From assembly GCA_045657625.1 (NCBI GenBank), contig JAZOTM010000005.1:1-55924 (forward strand): DNA of 55,924 bases, read 5' to 3'. Shown piece after piece: positions 1 to 6,826 of the stretch. How positions within the stretch are numbered: the first letter of the stretch is position 1; each line of letters starts with the position of its first letter. The notes beneath the pieces are model-generated. The model was given only the letters and a program-made list of their open reading frames with translations, was not told the DNA's origin and made no database searches. Position numbers and translations under genes: made by a program. This DNA is from JAZOTM01 sp045657625 (GTDB lineage: Bacteria > Bacillota > Clostridia > Lachnospirales > Lachnospiraceae).

Positions 1-20
1 GTTTAAGCAATAACTACACA

Positions 21-47
21 CCCTCCCGGGATTGATTCTCGGGAGGG
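21..47. repeat. GC-rich inverted repeat (hairpin)
   Basis: An 11-bp arm at 21-31 pairs with 37-47 (one G-T wobble) around a 5-nt loop. No T-run follows on either strand, so it is not a classical intrinsic terminator. It may belong to the 3' region of a gene lying before the window. Confidence 0.5.
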
Positions 48-64
48 ATATAAGGCAGATATGA

Positions 65-135
65 AAGTGCTGGTTTTTAACTGCCGAAAAGTGCTGGAAA
101 TAAACTGCCGAAAACTGCTGGTTTTTACTTGCTTT
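65..135. repeat. Imperfect 24-bp tandem repeat, about three units
   Basis: Units begin at 65, 89 and 113, each carrying a TGCTGG block and (units 1 and 2) an ACTGCCGAAAA block; the third is degenerate at its 3' end. The combined block ACTGCCGAAAA-TGCTGG at 80-97 recurs at 104-121 with one mismatch. The array lies 40-110 bp upstream of the promoter of the first gene, a position where a regulator could bind. No CRISPR-like spacers are present. Confidence 0.6.
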
Positions 136-174
136 TTACAACAGTTCTCTTTCTTTGTAAGAAGGGGACGGATT

Positions 175-204
175 TTGCAAGAAAAGGAACCCTTTTGCTA
201 TAAT
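175..204 (+). promoter_or_regulatory. Sigma-A-type promoter with extended -10
   Basis: TTGCAA at 175-180, an 18-bp spacer, and TATAAT at 199-204 preceded by TGC (extended -10). It would start transcription near 211, about 27 nt before the start codon at 238. Confidence 0.65.
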
Positions 205-237
205 GAAAAAAGAGGATAAAGAATATGAGGAAGTAGG

Positions 238-693
238 ATGTCAAAAGAATTTAATCAGGCCTTGGGGCAATTTGTAACGGAGATGGCGAGCGGTGGTGCT
301 ATACGGCATCTTTCGGATTTGGGCTATACGGTAGATGAAATTGTACAAAAACTGGATTATCCAACGCCTAAGGAAAAGGCGGCTGAAATTGTATTTCAGT
401 ATTATATCGACACGGGAAAAGTCTGTTTGGCAGAACCGCGCGAAGAAGTAGAGAAAATATCATTTGTAAAGGATCAAGGAGCCTATGGCAGAACTTCTAT
501 GCGTAAAGTAGTGGAAAAGATAGCTGTGAAAGTAGAAGATTATGTACCCTGCGATTTTGGAAAACAGATGTATCAAAAGAAGCATCCCCCTTTTCTTGAT
601 TCCTACGAAGTACGGATGCAAAAGCACATTTTGGCCTTACCGTGGCCTTTGGAACGTGTTTGGATACGGAAAGATTTGTTCCCCCATTATTGA
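238..693 (+). CDS. Conserved hypothetical protein
   Basis: A 151-residue soluble protein of unknown function, with no signal peptide or membrane segment. The N-terminal part (about residues 20-60: GAIRHLSDLGYTVDEI, then LDYPTPKEKAAE) looks like a helix-turn-helix-like helical region and resembles small conserved hypothetical proteins I associate with Lachnospiraceae; this is recollection, not a search. The C-terminal half is basic and rich in aromatic residues. The start is supported by GAGGAAG at 227-233 and an extended -10 promoter. It is monocistronic: a bidirectional terminator follows, and the next gene is convergent. The upstream 24-bp tandem repeat may be its operator region. Confidence 0.7.
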   Translation: MSKEFNQALGQFVTEMASGGAIRHLSDLGYTVDEIVQKLDYPTPKEKAAEIVFQYYIDTGKVCLAEPREEVEKISFVKDQGAYGRTSMRKVVEKIAVKVEDYVPCDFGKQMYQKKHPPFLDSYEVRMQKHILALPWPLERVWIRKDLFPHY

Positions 694-772
694 CGTCAAA
701 ATAAAAGTCCTTTATATTTGAATTGGAAACCTTGTAAATCAAGGAACGATTTAAACGGAGTACATTTTGTAC

Positions 773-813
773 AAAAAACAGTTCTGTTCCAAAGGGAACG
801 GAACTGTTTTTAT
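773..813. terminator. Bidirectional intrinsic terminator
   Basis: A 13-bp stem (ACAGTTCTGTTCC paired with GGAACGGAACTGT, one U-G wobble) around AAAG, flanked by an A-run on the left and a T-run on the right. It sits between the convergent genes at 238-693 and 816-1877 and can serve both. Confidence 0.85.
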
Positions 814-815
814 TT

Positions 816-1877
816 TTAGTCTTCCTCTCGAAGCTTTACATATTTTGCAGCACTTCTACGACGTTCTTCCTCCAGAGCCGCATAATGCTTTTTGGTGGTA
901 TTTACGTCTTTGTGCCCTAAAACATCCGCAACGAGGTAAATGTCACCTGTTTCTTGATACAGTCTGGTGCCGTAGGTACTACGGAGCTTATGGGGTGTAA
1001 TTTTCTTTAAGGTAGTGACCAGTTCTGCATATTTTTTTACCAATTTTTCTACGGAACGTACGGTGAGACGACGTTTTTGCATAGATAAGAAAAAGGCATT
1101 TTCATGTCCATCCTGGGGAGTGGTACAATTTCTTTCGTCTAAGTATGCCAGTAGCGCATCGCGTACTTCATCTCCGAAATAAACGACAACCTCAGCGCCA
1201 CCTTTGCGGTGAATCTTTATCCCATTATTCTGAAAATCTACGTCTTTGATATCCAAACCGACTAACTCAGAAACACGAATACCGGTTCCTAGTAGGAGTG
1301 TCATAATGGCTAAATCACGGACCTTTGTTTGTGCATGATAGGTTTTCTGACGTTCGGTAAGGTTTTCGCCGTTTTCTACTTCGTCTAGGAGTTTTACAAT
1401 TTCATCAATGTCTAATCGAATGATATTTTTTTCGTGTAGTTTTGGCATTTTTACCAGTTCTGCAGGATTTTTTTCAATTAACTGTTTTCGATAAAAATAA
1501 TTATAGAAACTACGAAGAGAGGCTAACTTTCTGGAGACTCCACGTTCTCCATTGGTGTGTTCCGTTCCGTCTTTTTCGTAATATTTTACAGAATAGAGGT
1601 ACTCTTCAATATCCATTGGAGTGATTTGATCCAACATTTCCAACGGAAAGTCTGTAATTTCCATTTTTCCGTAATGTGGGTTATTCTTATGCATATAGTC
1701 AAAAAAAACGCCCAGATCGTAAGCGTAAGCGATTCTGGTGCGGGATTGGGTAGAACTCTCGATACCGATAAAGAATTCTTTGCAAAATCCGGGAAGTTTA
1801 GAAAGCATATCCCTTAATTTTTTTTCGTTTTCAATATTTATTTTTTCAAAATAAGCTTTTTCATTTGAATTTTCCAT
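816..1877 (-). CDS. Tyrosine recombinase, XerC/XerD-like
   Basis: A 353-residue site-specific recombinase that would cut and rejoin DNA through a phosphotyrosine link. The N-terminal SAM-like core-binding domain covers about residues 25-135. The catalytic domain carries the full set: Arg201 in GTGIRVSELVGL, Lys225 in the beta-hairpin, His296 and Arg299 in HKLR, His322 in LGHKD and the nucleophile Tyr332 in KKHYAAL. The length is slightly above the usual 300 because of an N-terminal extension. No phage genes or attachment sites are nearby, so a chromosomal Xer-type role is more likely than a prophage integrase, but which one I cannot tell. A TATAAT box ends only 6 nt before the ATG, suggesting a leaderless message; a later start at Met24 (1808) is possible. 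Confidence 0.85.
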   Translation of the reverse strand: MENSNEKAYFEKINIENEKKLRDMLSKLPGFCKEFFIGIESSTQSRTRIAYAYDLGVFFDYMHKNNPHYGKMEITDFPLEMLDQITPMDIEEYLYSVKYYEKDGTEHTNGERGVSRKLASLRSFYNYFYRKQLIEKNPAELVKMPKLHEKNIIRLDIDEIVKLLDEVENGENLTERQKTYHAQTKVRDLAIMTLLLGTGIRVSELVGLDIKDVDFQNNGIKIHRKGGAEVVVYFGDEVRDALLAYLDERNCTTPQDGHENAFFLSMQKRRLTVRSVEKLVKKYAELVTTLKKITPHKLRSTYGTRLYQETGDIYLVADVLGHKDVNTTKKHYAALEEERRRSAAKYVKLREED

Positions 1878-1940
1878 AAATCTATTATATCTTTAATTCA
1901 TGTGAAAATCCACGAAAAGATAAGGAAAAGGAGAGTAGAA

Positions 1941-2390
1941 GTGCGTTTTTTAATTCAGCGTGTAAACCGTGCGTCGGTGACCATAGAAGGACAACAGGTA
2001 GGGGCGATTGAAAAAGGATTGTTGGTATTTCTTGGGATTTCCCAAGAGGATACAGAGGCCATAGCAGAAAAAATGGTAAAAAAATTGTTGCAGATGCGCA
2101 TTTTTGAGGATGAAGAAGGAAAAACGAATTTATCCAATCAGGATGTAGGTGGAAATCTACTTTTGATTTCGCAATTTACGCTTTATGCAAATTGTAAAAA
2201 AGGAAATCGTCCTTCCTTTATTTCTGCGGCAAAACCGGATTTGGCAATTCCTTTGTATGAAAAAATCATTGCCATGTGTCAAGATGAATTCCCAAATTTG
2301 CAAACCGGTGAATTTGGTGCAGATATGAATATTGATTTGCAAAATGATGGACCATTTACCATTATTTTGGATTCTGCCGAAATTATGTAA
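1941..2390 (+). CDS. dtd: D-aminoacyl-tRNA deacylase
   Basis: A cytoplasmic 149-residue editing enzyme that hydrolyses D-amino acids (and glycine mischarged on tRNA-Ala) from tRNA. Family motifs are clear: N-terminal MRFLIQRVNRASVTI, the SQFTLYANCKKGNRPSF segment that lines the active site, and the C-terminal NDGPFTI with the Gly-cisPro pair. I use the GTG at 1941, preceded by AAGGAAAAGGAGAG, because it gives the canonical N-terminus; an in-frame ATG at 1902 would add 13 basic residues atypical for the family. Divergent from the recombinase and convergent with the cytidylate-kinase-like gene. Confidence 0.93.
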   Translation: MRFLIQRVNRASVTIEGQQVGAIEKGLLVFLGISQEDTEAIAEKMVKKLLQMRIFEDEEGKTNLSNQDVGGNLLLISQFTLYANCKKGNRPSFISAAKPDLAIPLYEKIIAMCQDEFPNLQTGEFGADMNIDLQNDGPFTIILDSAEIM

Positions 2391-2436
2391 TATGCGGTGA
2401 AATGATCGGTAAGGTGAGCGGTTGGAAGTTGGATAT

Positions 2437-2470
2437 AACTATTCGCAAAAGAATAGTTTAACGAATAGTT
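2437..2470. repeat. Three-part inverted repeat with two alternative pairings
   Basis: AACTATTCG (2437-2445) can pair with GAATAGTT at 2451-2458 (8 bp, 6-nt loop) or with CGAATAGTT at 2462-2470 (9 bp, 16-nt loop). The pairings are mutually exclusive. It lies in the dtd 3' region, about 27 bp before the terminator. Confidence 0.5.
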
Positions 2471-2497
2471 AGAATGAAAACTTAAGGATGACAGCAA

Positions 2498-2550
2498 AAA
2501 ACCCATGGATTTCTACGAATTTTACGGAAATCCATGGGTTTTATCTTTTT
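2498..2550. terminator. Bidirectional intrinsic terminator
   Basis: A perfect 16-bp stem (2498-2513 with 2527-2542) and a 13-nt loop, with TTTTATCTTTTT on the plus side and a T6 run on the minus side. It separates the convergent dtd and cytidylate-kinase-like genes. Confidence 0.88.
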
Positions 2551-2595
2551 CATATAGTTATTATTTTACGTGCGGCTTCAACTTCTATGCGTTTT

Positions 2596-3231
2596 TTATG
2601 AACCCAAGTATAAATCTTTCATTTTCAGAATCATATCAACGCAACCGTCGATTCCAATTTTGCTGCTGTCTAAGGTTAAATCGTAGCTTCTGGAATCTCC
2701 CCATTTTTTACTGGTGTAGTAATTATAGTAACTGGCACGTTGCTTATCATTTTTCTGGTTGATATCCTTGGCCTTAGATTCAGAGGTTAAATCCAAGTTT
2801 TTCATGGTATTTTTGATTTTAAATGCTTCATCTGCGTGAATAAATACGTTTAAAACGTCATTTCTTTCTGCCAAAGCATAATCTGCACAACGACCGATAA
2901 TTACACAGGATTCGTGCTCAGCAATCTTTTTGATGGTTTCAAATTGTGCCAAGAAAATACGATGATTTAATGGCATATCTAAAAAAGGTGCTGTGGAATA
3001 TCCGCCATTAAAGGAATAGGTATCCATAACTAAAGAATATAAAAAACTACCGGTTGGTTTTTCGTCTTGATGTTCAAAAATTTCCTGGCATAAACCGCTA
3101 TCTTTTGCTGCAGCTGCCAATAATTCTTTGTCATAAAGGGACACATTGCATCGTTTCGCAAGTTCTTCTGCAACGGCACGGCCTCCGCTTCCAAACTCAC
3201 GTCCAATGGTGATTACAAAATGTTTATTCAT
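2596..3231 (-). CDS. Cytidylate kinase-like family protein
   Basis: A 211-residue P-loop kinase-like protein. The N-terminal ITIGREFGSGGRAVAEEL is the signature of the cytidylate-kinase-like family (Cytidylate_kin2), which is distinct from canonical Cmk; the true substrate is not established. Further on are CVIIGRCADYAL and the lid-like stretch ending in RASYYNYYTSKKWGDSRSYD, both typical. I use the ATG at 3231, with GGAGGG 7 nt upstream, rather than the in-frame GTG at 3246, which lies inside that ribosome binding site. It has its own promoter after rluD and ends at a shared terminator. Confidence 0.85.
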   Translation of the reverse strand: MNKHFVITIGREFGSGGRAVAEELAKRCNVSLYDKELLAAAAKDSGLCQEIFEHQDEKPTGSFLYSLVMDTYSFNGGYSTAPFLDMPLNHRIFLAQFETIKKIAEHESCVIIGRCADYALAERNDVLNVFIHADEAFKIKNTMKNLDLTSESKAKDINQKNDKQRASYYNYYTSKKWGDSRSYDLTLDSSKIGIDGCVDMILKMKDLYLGS

Positions 3232-3266
3232 AGTTTTGCCCTCCACATCTAAGCTTCTTTACTTAA

Positions 3267-3295
3267 ATTATAGTACTTTTTCCTTCTAAAAACAA
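3267..3295 (-). promoter_or_regulatory. Promoter of the cytidylate-kinase-like gene
   Basis: On the minus strand TTGTTT (3290-3295), a 17-bp spacer, and TATAAT (3267-3272), followed by a short leader with GGAGGG before the ATG at 3231. Confidence 0.65.
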
Positions 3296-3307
3296 CGAAA
3301 TGACCCC

Positions 3308-4234
3308 TTATGCAGGAGTTATTCCTTCAAATTTTTCTAAAAGATTTTCAAAATAGGCAGGAAGTGGTGCCACAACTTCTACATAAGAATGATCTTCCGG
3401 TTTTAGGAAGCCAATGGTCATGGCATGTAAACATTGTCCTTGTAAATGATGATTGTTTTTTTCTCCGCCATATAACACATCTCCATATAAGGGATGTCCA
3501 ATGCTGGCCATATGTACGCGAATTTGATGGGTACGGCCGGTTTCTAATTTGAATTCCATATATGTGGTGTTTTTAAAGCGTTTTAATACTTTGTAATGGG
3601 TAATGGCTTCCTTTCCGTTTGGAACCACTGCCATTTTTTTGCGGTCCTTTGGATTCCGTCCAATGGGTTTTTCTATGGTACCGCTCTCTTCTTTCACAAT
3701 GCCATTTACGATACCACGGTAAATGCGATTGACACTGTGTACCTTAATTTGCTCTGCAATGAAATTGTGGGCAGAATCATTTTTGCAAATAATCAGAGAG
3801 CCGGTGGTATCCTTATCAATGCGATGAACGATACCCGGGCGGATTTCGCCGTTGATACCGGATAAATCTTTTTTACAATAAAAAAGAATGGCGTTGACTA
3901 AGGTACCGGTATAATGTCCCGGGGCCGGATGTACCACCATATCTTTGGGCTTATTCACGACAATGACGTCTTGATCCTCATAAAGAATGTCTAAGGGAAT
4001 ATCCTCCGGTAAAATCTGGGTTTCTACAGCATCCGGAATTTCCACGGATAATAAATCCTGATAAGCCACCTTAAAACTGTTTTTTGTGATTTCATCTTCG
4101 TTGACTTTGACATGATGCTCTTTAATCAGTTTTTGGAAAAAAGAACGGGAACATTCCGGATATAGAACGGCTAAAACCTTATCGATGCGTTCTTCGTCAA
4201 ATTGTTCCGGAACCTCAAAGTTTTCTACTTGCAT
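3308..4234 (-). CDS. RluA-family 23S rRNA pseudouridine synthase (RluD-like)
   Basis: A 308-residue RNA-modifying enzyme that converts uridines of large-subunit rRNA to pseudouridine. An S4 RNA-binding domain occupies about residues 12-65. The catalytic domain has VVNKPKDMVVHPAPGH, then GIVHRIDKDTTGSLI with the catalytic Asp140, and the C-terminal GRTHQIRVHMASIGHPLYGD. It overlaps the 3' end of lspA by 10 bp, the usual lspA-rluD pair in Firmicutes. The protein most resembles RluD, but the exact target uridines cannot be fixed from sequence. Confidence 0.92.
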   Translation of the reverse strand: MQVENFEVPEQFDEERIDKVLAVLYPECSRSFFQKLIKEHHVKVNEDEITKNSFKVAYQDLLSVEIPDAVETQILPEDIPLDILYEDQDVIVVNKPKDMVVHPAPGHYTGTLVNAILFYCKKDLSGINGEIRPGIVHRIDKDTTGSLIICKNDSAHNFIAEQIKVHSVNRIYRGIVNGIVKEESGTIEKPIGRNPKDRKKMAVVPNGKEAITHYKVLKRFKNTTYMEFKLETGRTHQIRVHMASIGHPLYGDVLYGGEKNNHHLQGQCLHAMTIGFLKPEDHSYVEVVAPLPAYFENLLEKFEGITPA

Positions 4235-4776
4235 GTATCTTCTCCTTTTTTACGGGATGGGAACAATTCCTCTAAATCTTCTTCTTTGTAGTAAAACAAT
4301 ACCAAGAATAAAAAGAAAAAGGCACCCACAGTTACATAAATATCCGCCACATTAAAAATTGGGAAATTGATCAAGGAAAAATAAATGAAATCAATGACAT
4401 ATTGATTCGTTACACGATCAATAAAGTTCCCTACAGCACCGCTGAATAATAAAATCAGCAATAAATAAATGAAATTATACTTGGAAATACGCGGGATTCT
4501 CGTAGTGGCATATAAAAGCACGAACAAGAATGCAAGGGTTAAAATATAGAATAACCACATCTTGTTTTGGAAGATACCAAAGGCAGCTCCACGGTTTTCT
4601 AAGTATTGAAGACACAATACGCCATCGATAATCTGAAAGGCGGAATGTTGTTTTAAATGCTGCACTGCCAGATTTTTTGTCCATTGATCTAGGAATATGA
4701 GTACCGCAGATGGTACTAATATAATTAAAAGCCGAATTAATTTCTCTTTTATATCTTGTTTATTCATGATTTTCAT
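4225..4776 (-). CDS. lspA: Lipoprotein signal peptidase (signal peptidase II)
   Basis: A 183-residue inner-membrane aspartyl protease that removes signal peptides from prolipoproteins after lipidation. Four transmembrane segments are visible. The conserved boxes are FLDQWTKNLAV, ENRGAAFGIF, GNFIDRV with catalytic Asp120, and FNVADIYV with catalytic Asp145. A short charged tail extends into the cytoplasm. An AAAGG lies 5 nt before the ATG at 4776; a second ATG three codons later is possible. It lies between ylmH and rluD. One likely substrate in this window is the lipobox-bearing carboxypeptidase at 8780-9763. Confidence 0.95.
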   Translation of the reverse strand: MKIMNKQDIKEKLIRLLIILVPSAVLIFLDQWTKNLAVQHLKQHSAFQIIDGVLCLQYLENRGAAFGIFQNKMWLFYILTLAFLFVLLYATTRIPRISKYNFIYLLLILLFSGAVGNFIDRVTNQYVIDFIYFSLINFPIFNVADIYVTVGAFFFLFLVLFYYKEEDLEELFPSRKKGEDTCK

Positions 4777-4817
4777 GTGAGCCTTTCTCTCATTGCCTAT
4801 ATTTTTGAAGTATGGTA

Positions 4818-5579
4818 TTACTGATATTTTCGGTAGGTGATTTTGATGCGTTCTTTCTTGGTGGAGCCGGTTTCTTCATCAAAAATGTATTTTCCATATC
4901 CACGACAAGATAATATGGTTCCGGGAACAACGGTCTTTGCAATATGTGTTTCTTCTAGTCCGTTCCACTGTACCAGTCCTTTTCGGATAAAATCCGTGAC
5001 TTTGGCACGGGATACACCGGTCATACAAGATAAAACAGCATCCAGGCGTAAGGAACTGACGATACCATTGCATTCCAAAAAGTTTGGCTGAATGGAAAAA
5101 TCCGGATCCGTAATTTTGCGAACCGTTACCATGGTATGTTTGATTTTTTTGATTTCCTCCATAAAAAAAGATTCCATTTTTTCTAATACAAAGACGTAAA
5201 TGATGGAATCCTTGATGAGAATATCTCCTAAGGTGCCTCGATCAATGCCCAGGTGCATAAGCGCACCTAGTACGTCACGGTGATTTAATGCATCCGCAAA
5301 TTTTTGATTGACTGCTTCGATTTTTAAGACGCAAACGGGATAGGAAATGCTATCTTCCATATACGTAGAAAGAGCGTCAGGAAGAAAAACTCCGATCTGA
5401 CGCTCTGCATATGCATGTCCTCCATAAAAGGTAATATTGGAATACAATTCACCTTTTATTGCTTGTAATTCCTGTTGTTCACCTAAGGTGAGAAAATCGG
5501 AAAAAATGGGACAATTCCATTCATTTGCTTGTCTGGATAAGTCAATCATTCTTTTGGTAAAAAATTGTTTCTCATCCAT
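4818..5579 (-). CDS. ylmH: YlmH-type RNA-binding protein with S4 domain
   Basis: A 253-residue protein of the YlmH family, found in the ylm/sepF cluster of Gram-positive bacteria. The central region holds GGHAYAERQIGVFLPD and the family motif HRDVLGALMHLGIDRGTLGDI; the C-terminal S4 domain (about 183-245) includes RLDAVLSCMTGVSRAKVTDFIRKGLVQWNG. YlmH has been linked to division-cluster function and to rescue of stalled ribosomes in Firmicutes; which applies here is inference. It starts 9 bp after sepF ends. Confidence 0.9.
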   Translation of the reverse strand: MDEKQFFTKRMIDLSRQANEWNCPIFSDFLTLGEQQELQAIKGELYSNITFYGGHAYAERQIGVFLPDALSTYMEDSISYPVCVLKIEAVNQKFADALNHRDVLGALMHLGIDRGTLGDILIKDSIIYVFVLEKMESFFMEEIKKIKHTMVTVRKITDPDFSIQPNFLECNGIVSSLRLDAVLSCMTGVSRAKVTDFIRKGLVQWNGLEETHIAKTVVPGTILSCRGYGKYIFDEETGSTKKERIKITYRKYQ

Positions 5580-5588
5580 GGGTTACTC

Positions 5589-6119
5589 TCACATTCCGGA
5601 TACTCCGAATGAATCCATTAAATTCTGAAAATCGCCGGAAATATCTACTTCCGATGGAGTAATTACAAAAATATAATTTGAAACCTTTTGGAAATTGCCG
5701 GATAATGCGAAGCAAGCTCCGGTAACAAAATCGATAATACGCTGTGCGATATCGATATTCAATCCTTCTACATTTAAGAGAACAGTTCTGTTTAATAACA
5801 GAGTTTCTGTAATTTCTCTTGCATCTTCCATTGAATTTGGTTTAAATACACAAACTTCCATTCCTGGTGTGTTTCCTTTCTTTCCACGAGAAATTGGTGT
5901 AATCTTGGGAGTTGATTTTGCAGCTGTCTGTCTTGGCTGTGAAAAAGAACTCTCTCTTGTAGAATATACATCATTACTTGTTTCTTTTTTGCTGAAGAAA
6001 CTTTTTCTTACTTTTTCTTCTTCTTCCTCTTCGTAGTCATCATCATAGAAGTCATAATCATCTTCATCATCTTCAGGATTTAAACGCATGATATTCAAAA
6101 ATCCATCAACTAAACTCAT
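5589..6119 (-). CDS. sepF: Cell division protein SepF
   Basis: A 176-residue cytoplasmic membrane-associated partner of FtsZ that helps tether and shape the division ring. The N-terminal MSLVDGFLNIMRLN is a plausible amphipathic membrane-targeting helix, followed by a very acidic linker (about residues 16-40). The globular SepF core spans about 90-172, including DAREITETLLLNRTVLLNVEG and RIIDFVTGACFALSGNFQKV. It lies between yggS and ylmH in the classical order, but ylmG and divIVA are absent from this cluster. Confidence 0.95.
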   Translation of the reverse strand: MSLVDGFLNIMRLNPEDDEDDYDFYDDDYEEEEEEKVRKSFFSKKETSNDVYSTRESSFSQPRQTAAKSTPKITPISRGKKGNTPGMEVCVFKPNSMEDAREITETLLLNRTVLLNVEGLNIDIAQRIIDFVTGACFALSGNFQKVSNYIFVITPSEVDISGDFQNLMDSFGVSGM

Positions 6120-6133
6120 TTTTCATCCTCCAC

Positions 6134-6826
6134 TTAAATTGAATAATTTCGCTCTCCAAATAGTCCGGTACCAACACGAACCATGGTGGCACCTTCTTCT
6201 ATAGCAACTTGATAATCTCCAGTCATACCCATTGATAGTATTTTCATACTTACATTATCAATGTTTTGGTTTCCTATGTCAACCGATAATTGTTTCAATT
6301 GTCGAAAATATAGACGATTTTCTTCGGCATCTACAACATATGGTGCAATTGTCATGAGCCCTTCAACCCTTACATTGGTCAATTCAGCAATCTGTTGTAC
6401 CAAAGGAAGGACGTCTTCGGTCTTCACGCCGAACTTGGATTCCTCTTCTGCTACGTTTACCTCAATTAGAATCGGAACGCAGATGTTTTTCTTTAAAGCT
6501 TGGATATTAATCTCTTCTGCCAAGCGAAAACTATCTACGGAGTGAATCAAGGAAACCTGATCTACTACTTGCTTTACTTTGTTGCGTTGCAAATGTCCAA
6601 TCATATGGAAATGCATGTCTTCCGGCATTTCCGGTCGTTTCGCAAGAATTTCCTGTACTTTATTTTCACCGAATTCTCTACAACCGCAGTCATAGGCTTC
6701 CTGGAGCATAGATACAGGTTTTGTTTTGCTGACTGCAATGAGAGTGACTTCGTCTCTGCTTCTTCCGGCTTTTTCACAAGCTTTTTGAATGTTTTCTTCT
6801 ATTTGTGCTAAATTTTCACGAATCAT
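6134..6826 (-). CDS. YggS/PLPBP-family pyridoxal phosphate homeostasis protein
   Basis: A 230-residue single-domain TIM-barrel PLP-binding protein that controls free pyridoxal phosphate and amino-acid pools; no classical enzyme activity is known for the family. Visible motifs are VTLIAVSKTKP with the PLP-binding lysine, FGENKVQE, HMIGHLQRNKV, IHSVDS, EVNVAEEESKFGV, GLMTIAP and LSMGMTGDYQVAIEEGATMVRVG, all diagnostic. Its ATG overlaps the stop codon of the HlyD-like gene (TAATG), so translation is probably coupled. Confidence 0.95.
   Translation of the reverse strand: MIRENLAQIEENIQKACEKAGRSRDEVTLIAVSKTKPVSMLQEAYDCGCREFGENKVQEILAKRPEMPEDMHFHMIGHLQRNKVKQVVDQVSLIHSVDSFRLAEEINIQALKKNICVPILIEVNVAEEESKFGVKTEDVLPLVQQIAELTNVRVEGLMTIAPYVVDAEENRLYFRQLKQLSVDIGNQNIDNVSMKILSMGMTGDYQVAIEEGATMVRVGTGLFGERNYSI

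Noticed and set aside
65..135. CRISPR-like array
   Set aside because: Units are contiguous, imperfect and without spacers; no cas genes in the window.
816..1877. Prophage or integrative element marked by the recombinase
   Set aside because: No phage, conjugation or attachment-site features around it; the neighbours are core genes.
5695..6036. 113-codon plus-strand open frame
   Set aside because: Antisense to sepF; the poly-Ser end is the complement of the acidic linker.
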